Both the position numbers and the translations under genes were made by a program. This document shows, one piece after another, positions 52,426 through 61,906 of a stretch of DNA of 64,000 nucleotides. The stretch's first letter is position 1. Each line of letters opens with the position of its first letter. Origin of the DNA: Rahnella bonaserana (GTDB taxonomy: Bacteria; Pseudomonadota; Gammaproteobacteria; Enterobacterales; Enterobacteriaceae); contig NZ_JAFMOW010000063.1 in assembly GCF_019049675.1 (NCBI RefSeq), forward strand, positions 276,024-340,023, in the 5' to 3' direction. The notes beneath the pieces are model-generated. The model had not been told where the DNA came from, ran no database searches, and saw nothing but the letters and a program-made list of their open reading frames with translations.

Positions 52426-52637
52426 TTATACTTTTCCTGCTTCATATCCCGGCCATTTACATTTCAATCAACTGCTCTGTAAACATTTACTACAGAAATC
52501 TGTTTTTAAAATAGAAGGGTTTATACTAACTGCCCTCTGTGAAGCAGTATATAAAGAAAAAACCTCCGTAAAGCAGTACTGTACTAATTAACTGATGCAG
52601 CGGAAATGACCGAATATTCTAAACAGGGAGGAGTGGA

Positions 52638-53516
52638 ATGCCCATGGTTTATCTGATTGAAAATCAAATAGTGTTCAATCCGGAGGAAAACTCGCTTTCA
52701 TTACTGAATGATGATGAAAGTAAGATCGCCGTCTCAAATCCTGCACGGAGAATATTATTATTGTTAATCGAGCAACAAGGCGTTGTCGTCCAGCGTGAAA
52801 CATTCTTTAAAAAAGTATGGGATGACTACGGTCTGAACGCTAGCAATAATAACCTCAACCACTGTATCAGCAAATTACGTAAGGTTGTCTCGACGCTGGG
52901 ATACCAGAATCAATTTATCGTCACTGTGCCTAAAGTAGGCTTTATCATCACGAAGGAAATCATTATTGAGACCTGTGCCAATAAGATTGAGACTGAGGTA
53001 TTAGTAGAAAATAGCGATGAAGTGGATAATGAACCAGATATTGTTCTGAACGAAGCGCGACCGGATGACGAAATTATAAATCATTCTGTGGTTCTCCGGC
53101 AAAATGCCAGTGAACCTGATTCGCCTAAGGGAAAACATCATCATTATTTTATGATGAGCATTTTAGTGACCACTGCACTGACAGTCTGGGCATTTTTCAT
53201 TTTTTACAATGAGATGCGCGATCCTAAAGCTGAACTGGAGATTGCCAAAATCGGATCCTGTAGCCTGTACGCGACGGCCCCGGTTTCCCAGTCACGTAAG
53301 AGTGATTTTATCCAACTGGCAGAAAATTTTCTTCATAAGAACAATATCTCGTGCAAACCAGGACATATTCTTATATTTCAAAGTGAGATTTTCTCTTCGC
53401 CAATAAATACCGGTTCAGTGCGGGAGTTTCTCGCGCAATGCAGCACCGATGAAAATCATAAAGCTAGCATTTGCATAAGCTATTATACAAATGACAGGAC
53501 CACGCATGATCAGTGA
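52638..53516 (+). CDS. ToxR/CadC-like membrane-bound transcriptional regulator
   Basis: This 292-residue protein has an N-terminal winged-helix (OmpR/PhoB-type) DNA-binding domain (about 1-110; NPARRILLLLIEQQGVVVQR ... VWDDYGLNASNNNLNHCISKLRKV), an acidic linker (115-160), one membrane helix (about 170-191, MMSILVTTALTVWAFFIFY) and a periplasmic domain of about 100 residues with four cysteines. This is the architecture of ToxR, CadC and Salmonella MarT. The ATG at 52638 has GGGAGG upstream. It overlaps the next gene, a FidL-like protein, the pair seen as marT-fidL. Low-GC compared with neighbours. Likely target: the convergent fimbrial operon (inference). Confidence 0.85.
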   Translation: MPMVYLIENQIVFNPEENSLSLLNDDESKIAVSNPARRILLLLIEQQGVVVQRETFFKKVWDDYGLNASNNNLNHCISKLRKVVSTLGYQNQFIVTVPKVGFIITKEIIIETCANKIETEVLVENSDEVDNEPDIVLNEARPDDEIINHSVVLRQNASEPDSPKGKHHHYFMMSILVTTALTVWAFFIFYNEMRDPKAELEIAKIGSCSLYATAPVSQSRKSDFIQLAENFLHKNNISCKPGHILIFQSEIFSSPINTGSVREFLAQCSTDENHKASICISYYTNDRTTHDQ

Positions 53517-54060
53517 TAGAAATTTTATTCCTCCGGGTAAGAAAGCCATTATTTTTACATTACTTCCTGTCGCTGCATTACTGTTAGTGTTATATGGAAT
53601 GTCTCTGAGAAAGGATAAGCATGTGTTCCCGGTTAATATTCCTTGCAGAGGAAGTATGATGGTGGAAGCACAATATGACCATCAGAGAGCGAAAATGGTG
53701 ACCTCCCTGTACTTTAGCTTTCTTGATAAGCATAAAATTTTAGTTTCACTCAGTGGAACTGCATATTTATACAATCAGGAAGGAAAACTGGTTAACAGGA
53801 AAACTTTGCTGAGAAATATTTATTATGACTACGTTCAGGAGAGCAAAGTGACCGATACTTATTCAATGACCAGCAGACAGATAAACATAGATAGCATAGA
53901 TAATATGGACTGGGGTATTTCTTCGCTTCTGCTGATAAACAGTTTTTTTCTCACCGGGCATACCGATACGATGGTGTTGAAGAAATATGACGACAACACC
54001 ATGCTGATAGAAAGTAATCAGTCTGCGTTTGCGTTATGTGTTTTCAAAAATTCTTTTTAA
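53506..54060 (+). CDS. FidL-like membrane protein
   Basis: This 184-residue protein has one N-terminal membrane helix (about 14-33, IIFTLLPVAALLLVLYGM) and a periplasmic domain. It resembles FidL-like proteins encoded directly after ToxR-type regulators in enterobacteria. I chose the ATG at 53506 with AGGA upstream; it overlaps the regulator stop codon by 11 bp, so translation is coupled. By analogy with ToxR-ToxS it may modulate the regulator in the periplasm. Similarity was judged by eye and by context. Confidence 0.65.
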   Translation: MISDRNFIPPGKKAIIFTLLPVAALLLVLYGMSLRKDKHVFPVNIPCRGSMMVEAQYDHQRAKMVTSLYFSFLDKHKILVSLSGTAYLYNQEGKLVNRKTLLRNIYYDYVQESKVTDTYSMTSRQINIDSIDNMDWGISSLLLINSFFLTGHTDTMVLKKYDDNTMLIESNQSAFALCVFKNSF

Positions 54061-54085
54061 AAACAGCAAAATGGATGAAGCCTGC

Positions 54086-54358
54086 TTATTTATAGTAGAG
54101 ATATAAATGATAACCGCAAGCCTGGGCATAACGAGACAAAGTGCTAAAGCTTGCCTGAGCTGGCCGCTTCTCAAGACGGGTGATTGCCGGTGGCGTGATC
54201 CCAAGGCGTCTGGCCAGTTCAGTTTTACTCAATCCGGCATCTTCGCGCAGGGTTTGCAGCAGAGCGTGAATGTGACTTTCAGCGATGAGTTCCGGTGCCT
54301 GGGCGGAGTAGATCGGTTCCTCCAGCGCCTGAGCCCGCAGTTTTGCCGTTCTTAGCAT
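54086..54358 (-). CDS. Small Xre-family HTH regulator at the end of the fimbrial operon
   Basis: This 90-residue protein has an N-terminal extension of about 30 residues and one helix-turn-helix (LSKTELARRLGITPPAITRLEKR, about residues 43-65). The ATG at 54358 follows AGGGAGA and is 23 bp after the adhesin stop codon, so it is probably the last gene of the fimbrial operon. MrpJ-type regulators, which repress flagellar genes, sit in the same position in other fimbrial operons; HigA-like antitoxins have a similar fold, but no toxin gene is adjacent. It converges with the fidL-like gene 25 bp away. Confidence 0.75.
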   Translation of the reverse strand: MLRTAKLRAQALEEPIYSAQAPELIAESHIHALLQTLREDAGLSKTELARRLGITPPAITRLEKRPAQASFSTLSRYAQACGYHLYLYYK

Positions 54359-54381
54359 ATCGTTCTCCCTTATCTTAGCGG

Positions 54382-55353
54382 TCAGTAATAGTTAATCTTG
54401 ACGATCACCGACGCATCAAACTGCCCGAGAGAAAGTGTTTTTCCCGGGATGGCACTCAGCTTTGCAGTGAAGTTTTTGGTGACCTCATTCACATTGTTCA
54501 GCTCTGCAAAGTTATCGTACCGGTTGAAAGTAATGGCCTGCTGCTGGTCGTTATAGAGCATTAGCTTGGCACCGTTTGAAAGGTCAATTGCGGTGTTATC
54601 CAGCAGCGGACTGGCCGTTGAAAATTCTGCCTGTAGTGAGAAATTATCCAGACATCCTTGTTTTACAGCCTTGATGGCAAACGGCAGTGAAATACCCGAA
54701 GAGCGTGAAAGGGTCGTGCTTTGAATGGCGCCAAAATCGACAATCTGAGATTCCGGATACACTTTCAGGTCTGAACCGCAGGCCAAAAAACGGATCCCCT
54801 GCAAGCCAGAAAGATTGTATTTAAGGTTTTTAGCGCCGGGTGTTTTGTTAATGCCTCTGCTGCCATCAAGCTGAAAGACGGTGAACTGGTCCGCGCCCTG
54901 ATAATGCCCGCTGGAAGGCGCATTTCCACTGACTTTGATATAAAGACGAAACGTCACGTTGACCGTCACGTTCTGGCCTTTTCTAATAGGCGTGCTGTTG
55001 GTACTCAGTCTCTGCTCGTTCTGTTCCAGATCCTGCCCGTTGTAGCTGACGCCCAGCAATAACCCTTCACCAATCGACTGGGATTTAGGGTTAAAGTAGA
55101 AATGCACAACGTCGATAATCGAGCCTAATACATTGTCGCAATAAGCCGTGACGTTGATGTCATTCGATTCCCAGACCTTGGTGCCGACAGGAACATTCGC
55201 CGGAATAGCCAGTTGCCCTACCGGTATCGCCGGCTTATCCACGATGCCGGTGCCTTTCTCCACACAATCGAGCGCCAGGGCGCTGCGGGAAAATAAGAAT
55301 AGCAGGATGATGATTGCCATCCGGCCAATGGATAATCTGCAAATATCAGGCAT
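54382..55353 (-). CDS. Fimbrial tip adhesin / minor subunit
   Basis: This 323-residue secreted protein has a signal peptide (cleavage near ALA-LDC, about residue 28), an N-terminal receptor-binding-like region with two cysteines and a C-terminal pilin domain ending in VIVKINYY, the hydrophobic strand for chaperone and usher. The two-domain length is typical of tip adhesins. AAGGA precedes the ATG at 55353. The receptor is not known. It is fourth in the fimbrial operon. Confidence 0.82.
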   Translation of the reverse strand: MPDICRLSIGRMAIIILLFLFSRSALALDCVEKGTGIVDKPAIPVGQLAIPANVPVGTKVWESNDINVTAYCDNVLGSIIDVVHFYFNPKSQSIGEGLLLGVSYNGQDLEQNEQRLSTNSTPIRKGQNVTVNVTFRLYIKVSGNAPSSGHYQGADQFTVFQLDGSRGINKTPGAKNLKYNLSGLQGIRFLACGSDLKVYPESQIVDFGAIQSTTLSRSSGISLPFAIKAVKQGCLDNFSLQAEFSTASPLLDNTAIDLSNGAKLMLYNDQQQAITFNRYDNFAELNNVNEVTKNFTAKLSAIPGKTLSLGQFDASVIVKINYY

Positions 55354-55407
55354 AACAATCCTTTTTCTTTAAGGTAAATCCGTCAGTCACGGCTTCTCAC
55401 GTGGTGG

Positions 55408-56142
55408 TTATCGCTTATCATCCCTACTGATAAGCTGACATTGCACGGACGGGCAATGGTATTGATTGACCTGAAGACCGCCGTAATCATCCATATACCC
55501 GAGACTGTAACGGTCGCTGACGTACTGATTGCCGGTCAGAGATTCCGTTGCAAACGGCGCCAGCATGACGCTGTCAAAACCCGATGCATTACCTTTGTTG
55601 TCTTTACCCAGATACCCGACAGTGATGTAAAAAGGTGTCGGATTCGTCAGTTTCAGCCCGTTACTGAGCCGTGAAACCTGGAGCTGTTCCTGCCAGTTTG
55701 CTTTTAACTGTTTTCTCAGTTCTGCGGGGCGGAAGAACAATTTAACGCGACTTTGGATCGCCACCTGCATCACGTTCGACATGTCACTTTTTGGCGGCAC
55801 CTCGCGCACGTTGAAGTAGAACAGCGACTCACGGTCTTTCGGTAAACCGGCGGTTTCCGGCAGTTGCAGGATACGGATCTGGCTTTTCTGCCCGGCATCA
55901 ATTCGCTGCATCGGCGGCAACGCCACCAGCGGCGAGGTAATTTTTTCGCCTTGTGCATTCTCCAGCCAAACCTGCGCCAGATAAGGCAGTTCCTTGCTCT
56001 GGTTCTCGAGCATGACGCTGACGGATTTATCGCTGGCGTTATAGATGATGCGCGTCCGGTCAAGGTTCACCGCGGCGATTGCCGGATAACATGCTCCGGC
56101 TAACATCAGTACGGCTACACAGCGTAAAATCATTTTTTTCAT
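55408..56142 (-). CDS. Periplasmic fimbrial chaperone (PapD family)
   Basis: This 244-residue precursor has a signal peptide (to about residue 24) and two Ig-like domains. The chaperone signature LPKDRESLFYFNVREVPPKSD and the NPTPFYITVG strand are present; the F1-G1 loop is short (FGS type). It stabilises subunits by donor strand complementation. The ATG at 56142 has AAGGGA upstream. It lies 47 bp after the usher gene. Confidence 0.93.
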   Translation of the reverse strand: MKKMILRCVAVLMLAGACYPAIAAVNLDRTRIIYNASDKSVSVMLENQSKELPYLAQVWLENAQGEKITSPLVALPPMQRIDAGQKSQIRILQLPETAGLPKDRESLFYFNVREVPPKSDMSNVMQVAIQSRVKLFFRPAELRKQLKANWQEQLQVSRLSNGLKLTNPTPFYITVGYLGKDNKGNASGFDSVMLAPFATESLTGNQYVSDRYSLGYMDDYGGLQVNQYHCPSVQCQLISRDDKR

Positions 56143-56189
56143 CAGGTTATTCCCTTGCTTGTGCGGTCCTTTCAGACCGCTTTTCATCG

Positions 56190-58691
56190 TTATCTGCATG
56201 GCAGCAATACCTGCCCTGAACGGGTTTCAGGCTGCGGCGGCACCTGAACCTGGCATTGCTGGTCGTCTCCCCAGCGGACAGTCAGGGATTTCTCCCCTGA
56301 CACCCCGGCAAGATAGGCCAGACCGCCGTCACCGATTAATCCGGCTTCAAAACCAGAGCTGTTGTCGGTGACTGACGCTCCCAGCGGTGGATGACTGCCA
56401 TCTTTCAGGCGGATCACCGCCATCAGACGCTCACCTTTGATTGCACGGATTTTGCGAAAACCTATGGCGCCTTCTGTCAGCGTTTTACTGACCACCGAGC
56501 TGTAGACTTCGACGTCATCCGGTAAATGGTTCACATCCACGCGAATATCAGAGGTCTGATAGCTGGATACGCCATTCACCACCGCAATGCCGTAATCATT
56601 AGTCACGGATGCCCCGTCGCTTATCGGAATGCCTTTCACGCCGGTGGACACCATCATGCGGGGCTCGCTGCCCGCGCTGCTCTGATGCAAGGCCGCACCC
56701 GCTGCGGTGGCGGTAAATGAGCCGTACCAGTTCGCATTCACCGAACGGTAGTCGTTATTTTTCACACTGCCGTTGGCGCCAAACTGACCGTACGGCGACA
56801 TATGCTGATAGTTGGCGCGGAACACGCCGTTACCTTTTTGCACATCAGGACTACTTCCCCCCGCGCCAACGCGCCAGGTATTGTTTGGATCCTGACTGTT
56901 GTAATACGACGCAGTTTGCGAGAAGCCGCTTTGTGAATCCTGCTGTGCGTCGTAGCTGATTTGTTGTCCTGAAGACAGCGGAAGGCTGAGCGACAGGAAC
57001 ATCTGGTTTTCATCGGTGCTGCGGTAATTCAGCTTGCTGGCAGAAAAGGTGGCAGACACACCGGTAAAGCGGCCGATATCGAAAATCTTGCTCACTGAGA
57101 CGCTGTAGTTGTTACTCGGATCTTCGTTCCAGTAGACCTTATGTGTCGCCGACAGATATAAGGTGATCGCCGGCCACGGCAGATACTGGTTAGCCGTCAC
57201 GGTGTAGGTCTGTTTGTCATCACGGGAATAGCCGTCGCCGTTCACCTTGTCGAGATACTGGTTAAAAGACATAAACGTCTTTTGTGAGAAGCGATAACCG
57301 GCGAACGTGATCTGACTGCCGGTCGAATCGAACCGTTTGGAATAGTTGGCGCGATAGCTGAAACCGGTTTGTTTACCCGCATATGGCACGGTCGCTGAAG
57401 AGCGCGTTACGTCAAAAGACACCGCGCCGAGTTTTTGCAGGTTTTGCCCGATACCCAGCGCCTGCGCCTGATAATTGCCGGTCGTCGAAATCAGCCCGCC
57501 ATAAAGCGAGAAATCATTCAGCGCCCCCCAGGACATTTCCCCGCTGTAAAAACCCGGCTGTAAAACGTGGTTGCTGCTGCCGGTGGTCGGCTTCCCCATG
57601 GCCGTTTTAAACCGCACCTGGCCTTTTCGGGTCAGGAAGGGAATGGTGGCCGTCGTCACCTGATAGGTGGTGACGCTGCCATTTTCTTCTTCGATTTTGA
57701 CGTCCAGCGCGCCCTGTACCGCTTCGGTCAGATCCTGAACGACGAACGGCCCCGGCGAGACGTTGGTCTGATAGATGACCCGTCCGTTCTGGCTGATGCT
57801 CACTTTGGCGTTGGTTTTGGCAATCCCGGTCACCTGCGGCGCATAGCCGCGCAATGACGGCGGCAACATGCGCTGGTCGCTGTTCAGCGACGCACCGAGA
57901 AAGCGGAATGAATCGAAAATGTCAGAACTCAGATACGTTTGTCCCCCGGTCAGGCGTGCGCCGATAGAGGGTATAGCGCGATACAAGTATTTCTGCGTCC
58001 AGGTGAAATTATCACTGGCTGGTGAACCTGAGGTACGCGAAGAGGAATACTGATAATCCGCACGGGCGCGCCATGCTCCGAGGTTAAACCCGGTGGTGCC
58101 GTAGCTGCTGAAACTGGTCGACGTATCCCCTTGTTGAGGCATGTAACGGCTACCCAGCAGGTTATAGTCGAGCAAAACGCCGTTTACACCTTCATCCCAT
58201 TGAGAAGGTGGTACCCAGTTCTGGTCGTGGAACGTCAGCCAGGCTTGCGGAATGCTGATATTAAGCGTTTGCCTTTCCTGATCGTAACGTGCGGTCACTT
58301 CCGGCAATTTATCCAGAGACGTACATTTGCCGTGATGCCACAGGGTTATTTTTTCCCGTGCTGCTTTGGTCAGATCGAATTTATCCACCAGTGAAGGCGG
58401 CAGACATAACCGGCTATTTTTATTGTCATCTACCGGAATATATTGAATGACACTCTGGTCACCTAAGGTACGACCATTAAGCATCACATCCAGCAGGTAC
58501 TCGCCAGGTGCGATGTAATTGGCGACCTGAAAACGCGACAGATCGACGTTATTGCGATCGGCAGAATCAATAAAATTAACATTAAATTCCACCGCCAGGC
58601 TTCTGATTGAAATTAAGCATCCCGACAAAAGAAAAATAAGCCAAAAGCCAGTCCCCTTCCTTGTCGATGTTCCATCCATCGCAAACAACAT
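56190..58691 (-). CDS. Outer-membrane fimbrial usher
   Basis: This 833-residue FimD/PapC-type usher has a signal peptide (to about 33), the N-terminal subunit-binding domain (FNVNFIDSADRNNVDLSRFQ), a beta-barrel with plug, and two C-terminal domains with the conserved cysteine pair in CQVQVPPQPETRSGQVLLPC. Typical length. The usher gene precedes the chaperone gene, the order of pi- and some gamma-type operons rather than of fim. It begins 100 bp after the subunit gene. Confidence 0.95.
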   Translation of the reverse strand: MLFAMDGTSTRKGTGFWLIFLLSGCLISIRSLAVEFNVNFIDSADRNNVDLSRFQVANYIAPGEYLLDVMLNGRTLGDQSVIQYIPVDDNKNSRLCLPPSLVDKFDLTKAAREKITLWHHGKCTSLDKLPEVTARYDQERQTLNISIPQAWLTFHDQNWVPPSQWDEGVNGVLLDYNLLGSRYMPQQGDTSTSFSSYGTTGFNLGAWRARADYQYSSSRTSGSPASDNFTWTQKYLYRAIPSIGARLTGGQTYLSSDIFDSFRFLGASLNSDQRMLPPSLRGYAPQVTGIAKTNAKVSISQNGRVIYQTNVSPGPFVVQDLTEAVQGALDVKIEEENGSVTTYQVTTATIPFLTRKGQVRFKTAMGKPTTGSSNHVLQPGFYSGEMSWGALNDFSLYGGLISTTGNYQAQALGIGQNLQKLGAVSFDVTRSSATVPYAGKQTGFSYRANYSKRFDSTGSQITFAGYRFSQKTFMSFNQYLDKVNGDGYSRDDKQTYTVTANQYLPWPAITLYLSATHKVYWNEDPSNNYSVSVSKIFDIGRFTGVSATFSASKLNYRSTDENQMFLSLSLPLSSGQQISYDAQQDSQSGFSQTASYYNSQDPNNTWRVGAGGSSPDVQKGNGVFRANYQHMSPYGQFGANGSVKNNDYRSVNANWYGSFTATAAGAALHQSSAGSEPRMMVSTGVKGIPISDGASVTNDYGIAVVNGVSSYQTSDIRVDVNHLPDDVEVYSSVVSKTLTEGAIGFRKIRAIKGERLMAVIRLKDGSHPPLGASVTDNSSGFEAGLIGDGGLAYLAGVSGEKSLTVRWGDDQQCQVQVPPQPETRSGQVLLPCR

Positions 58692-58791
58692 AATAAAATC
58701 ACTTTTTGCTTTTATAGATCAAACATAAACCCCTGGCGCAGGTGCACCTGGAAAATAAAGGGGAGATAACTCCCCTAAATAATAACAATGC

Positions 58792-59373
58792 TTATTTATA
58801 ATTCAGGGCGTACGTTGCCTGAGAAACGATAGTACCGGTCGAAACTGGCTGTGAGTTGGCTTCAACGCGCGCAGCAAACACCAGCTCATTATTACCAGTG
58901 ACAAGGTTAATATCTTTTGAGGTATCACCGACTTTCAGCAGGTCGCCGTTCGCATCAATCAGACGAATGCCTGCGCCCTTTGCACTGCCGGTGTTTGCCA
59001 GCAATTCAGTCGCGCTGCTGTCAGGTGTGCCAGCGAAAGAAACGGCCACTTTAGACATCGCCGGATATTCGACGGTACCCGCAGTTTGTGCAGTCAGGTC
59101 GCAGCCTTGCAAGTGAATGGTGTAGTTAACGTTCTGGGAATATTTATTACCGCTCTCCAGCACTTTATTCGCTACCTGACCCATGTTCACATTAATGTCC
59201 TCATCTCCTGGAGCAATGGAGCAAGGTGCATTAATAACGGTTCCGGTGAAATGAATGCGACCAGAGCCCTGATCGGTTCCTGTTGGCGGTGTTGTAACAT
59301 CGTCTGCGAAAGCTGAAGCAGAAATAAGGGCAGATAAAGCAATAACCAGTGTCTTGTTCTTGGCGTTAAACAT
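58792..59373 (-). CDS. Major fimbrial subunit
   Basis: This 193-residue pilin has a signal peptide (ALISASAFA, cleavage about residue 23) and an Ig-like pilin domain with two cysteines (APCSIAP and LQGCDLT) and a C-terminus ending ATYALNYK with the penultimate tyrosine. It is first in the operon and AAGGA precedes the ATG. The upstream region is AT-rich. Confidence 0.93.
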   Translation of the reverse strand: MFNAKNKTLVIALSALISASAFADDVTTPPTGTDQGSGRIHFTGTVINAPCSIAPGDEDINVNMGQVANKVLESGNKYSQNVNYTIHLQGCDLTAQTAGTVEYPAMSKVAVSFAGTPDSSATELLANTGSAKGAGIRLIDANGDLLKVGDTSKDINLVTGNNELVFAARVEANSQPVSTGTIVSQATYALNYK

Positions 59374-59848
59374 AGTAAGTCCTTGAGATTGTAACGGTAG
59401 CTATTAAGCATAAAGCAGCTATTAAGCGATATTATTCGCTGTACCGAAGAGAGCACCCCTCTCTTGCCAGATCAATATACTGATATTTTTAATTTAACGT
59501 TATAATAATTCGCACAATGCAAATATTAAGAGTTTTACGCTCGGATTAATCTATAAACTTTGCCATTATGAAAGAAAATTAACTTATAGGTTAAAATAAA
59601 TGATATTAAATGTTCTGCAATGAATAATAACTTTCGCATTAGATAAGGTGAGTTAAGCTTTATTTAACCAATTTATTACATTTTCAGTCATGAATTTTTA
59701 CCAACTGCCCCTTTTTCTTCCTTCCGCATGACATTTTATTTGTGTGGCGTGCTCCGCAATGAACATGCGCATATCCTGCTGTTTTTACGCTGCTTGCGTG
59801 ATCTGACCCCCAAAAACCAAACAAAGCCAAACCGCAAACTACACTTAA
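59374..59848. other. AT-rich divergent region between the fimbrial operon and acs
   Basis: The intergenic DNA, about 517 bp to the acs start, is markedly AT-rich from about 59450 to 59700, a typical H-NS target. An 11-bp direct repeat AGCTATTAAGC (59399-59409 and 59417-59427) lies in the fimbrial 5' leader, next to the small palindrome AGCGA-TATTAT-TCGCT. I found no invertible-element inverted repeats or recombinase gene. No ORF is supported. Confidence 0.6.
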
Positions 59849-59881
59849 CCTTTGATTGACATATCATTAACAAATCAAAGG
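59849..59881 (+). promoter_or_regulatory. hairpin covering the acs Shine-Dalgarno
   Basis: Perfect 9-bp arms CCTTTGATT (59849-59857) and AATCAAAGG (59873-59881) enclose a 15-nt loop. The 3' arm contains most of the Shine-Dalgarno AAAGGAG (59877-59883), 7 bp before the acs ATG. If transcribed, the hairpin would hide the ribosome-binding site. Confidence 0.6.
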
Positions 59882-59890
59882 AGAAAAACT

Positions 59891-61852
59891 ATGAGCCATG
59901 TTTACAAGCATCCTATTCCTGCCTCTGTGGCAGAACGTACCCTGATCACACCTGAGAAATATCAGCAGTTTTATCAACAGTCTGTCGAAGATCCGGATTC
60001 ATTTTGGGCAGAGCAGGCGAAAGTGTTGGACTGGATCAAACCTTTCACAAAAGTGAAGAACACGTCATTCGCACCGGGAAATATCGATATCCGCTGGTTT
60101 GAAGATGGCACACTCAATCTGGCTGCGAACTGTCTGGATCGTCATTTAGCGGAAAAAGGCGACCAGACAGCGTTGATATGGGAAGGCGATGACCCTAAAG
60201 CTGAAAACAAACACGTCACTTATAAGCAGCTTCACCATGATGTCTGTCAGTTTGCGAATGTACTGAAAGGATTAGGCGTTAAAAAAGGCGACGTGGTTGC
60301 TATTTATATGCCGATGGTACCGGAAGCTGCAGTTGCCATGCTGGCCTGCGCGCGTATTGGTGCCGTGCATTCCGTTATTTTTGCCGGTTTCTCACCTGAG
60401 GCCGTCGCTGGCCGTATTGTCGACTCCAGCGCCAAAGTCGTTATCACCGCGGATGAAGGGCTGCGCGCGGGACGAACTATTCCGCTGAAGCAGAATGTGG
60501 ACGATGCGCTAAAAAATCCTTCCGTCACCAGCGTGACACATTCCATTATTTTCAAACGCACCGGCAAACAGGGCGAATGGAAAGAAGGCCGTGATATCTG
60601 GTGGCATGATGCCATTGACGGCGTTTCAGCCGATTGTCCGGCCGAAGAAATGAAAGCGGAAGATCCGCTGTTTATCCTCTATACCTCCGGCTCGACGGGT
60701 AAGCCAAAAGGTGTGCTGCACACCACCGGCGGCTATCTGGTTTATGCCGCTCTGACATTCAAATACACCTTTGATTATCACGACGGAGACATCTACTGGT
60801 GTACTGCCGATGTCGGCTGGGTAACGGGTCACAGTTATCTGCTCTACGGCCCGCTGGCATGCGGCGCGATCAGCCTGATGTTTGAAGGTGTGCCAAATTA
60901 TCCGACGCCTGCTCGTATGGCTCAGGTCATTGATAAGCATAAAGTGAATATCCTCTATACGGCTCCTACAGCTATCCGCGCACTGATGGCTGAAGGCGAT
61001 AAAGCGATTGAAGGCACCAGCCGTGAATCGCTGCGGATCATGGGCTCGGTGGGTGAACCCATTAATCCGGAAGCCTGGGAGTGGTACTACAAAACAATAG
61101 GCAACAGCCATTGCCCGATTGTCGATACCTGGTGGCAAACCGAAACCGGCGGCTTCATGATAACCCCATTGCCGGGGGCCACTGAGTTGAAAGCCGGTTC
61201 GGCAACACGACCGTTCTTTGGCGTTCAGCCTGCGCTGTTGGATAACGAAGGTGTTCCACAGGAAGGTGCGTGTGAAGGCAATCTGGTGATCACCGATTCA
61301 TGGCCCGGTCAGGCGCGTACTCTGTTTGGTGATCATGAACGGTTCGAGCAAACCTATTTCTCAACGTTCAAAAACATGTATTTCAGCGGAGACGGTGCCC
61401 GTCGTGACGAAGACGGTTATTACTGGATCACCGGCCGCGTAGATGACGTGCTGAATATTTCCGGCCATCGTCTGGGAACAGCTGAAATTGAATCCGCGCT
61501 GGTTTCACACCCTAAAATTGCCGAAGCCGCTGTTGTCGGTATTCCGCATAACATCAAAGGGCAGGCTATTTACGCCTATATCACTCTCAATCACGGCGAA
61601 GAACCGTCTCCGGAACTCTATACCGAAGTGCGCAACTGGGTGCGTAAAGAGATAGGGTCCATCGCTACACCAGACATTCTCCACTGGACGGATTCATTAC
61701 CTAAAACCCGTTCCGGCAAAATCATGCGCCGTATCCTGCGCAAAATTGCTGCCGGCGACACCAGTAATCTGGGAGATACCTCTACGCTGGCGGATCCGGG
61801 CGTAGTCGACAAATTGTTGGAAGAAAAACAATCAATGAAAGTGCCGTCGTAA
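59891..61852 (+). CDS. acs: Acetyl-CoA synthetase
   Basis: This 653-residue enzyme makes acetyl-CoA from acetate, ATP and CoA through acetyl-AMP. The AMP-binding loop [11 protein letters not shown] (about 266-276), WWQTETGG, and the C-terminal [12 protein letters not shown] with the acetylatable Lys near 610 are present. The start ATG at 59891 was chosen by Shine-Dalgarno and family start (MSxxxKHxIP); an upstream in-frame ATG at 59852 is inside the hairpin. Regulated by CRP and by Lys acetylation in E. coli. Confidence 0.97.
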   Translation: MSHVYKHPIPASVAERTLITPEKYQQFYQQSVEDPDSFWAEQAKVLDWIKPFTKVKNTSFAPGNIDIRWFEDGTLNLAANCLDRHLAEKGDQTALIWEGDDPKAENKHVTYKQLHHDVCQFANVLKGLGVKKGDVVAIYMPMVPEAAVAMLACARIGAVHSVIFAGFSPEAVAGRIVDSSAKVVITADEGLRAGRTIPLKQNVDDALKNPSVTSVTHSIIFKRTGKQGEWKEGRDIWWHDAIDGVSADCPAEEMKAEDPLFILYTSGSTGKPKGVLHTTGGYLVYAALTFKYTFDYHDGDIYWCTADVGWVTGHSYLLYGPLACGAISLMFEGVPNYPTPARMAQVIDKHKVNILYTAPTAIRALMAEGDKAIEGTSRESLRIMGSVGEPINPEAWEWYYKTIGNSHCPIVDTWWQTETGGFMITPLPGATELKAGSATRPFFGVQPALLDNEGVPQEGACEGNLVITDSWPGQARTLFGDHERFEQTYFSTFKNMYFSGDGARRDEDGYYWITGRVDDVLNISGHRLGTAEIESALVSHPKIAEAAVVGIPHNIKGQAIYAYITLNHGEEPSPELYTEVRNWVRKEIGSIATPDILHWTDSLPKTRSGKIMRRILRKIAAGDTSNLGDTSTLADPGVVDKLLEEKQSMKVPS

Positions 61853-61906
61853 TTTTCACCGCCCTGGCGCGGTGAACTCTATCAATGCCTCACAGGAGTC
61901 ACTGAG

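Noticed and set aside
54086..54358. Toxin-antitoxin module
   Set aside because: The Xre protein has no small toxin-like ORF next to it; the neighbours are the fimbrial adhesin and a membrane protein gene.
59374..59848. Invertible fimbrial phase switch (fimS-like)
   Set aside because: No paired inverted repeats flanking a promoter and no FimB/FimE-type recombinase gene in the window.
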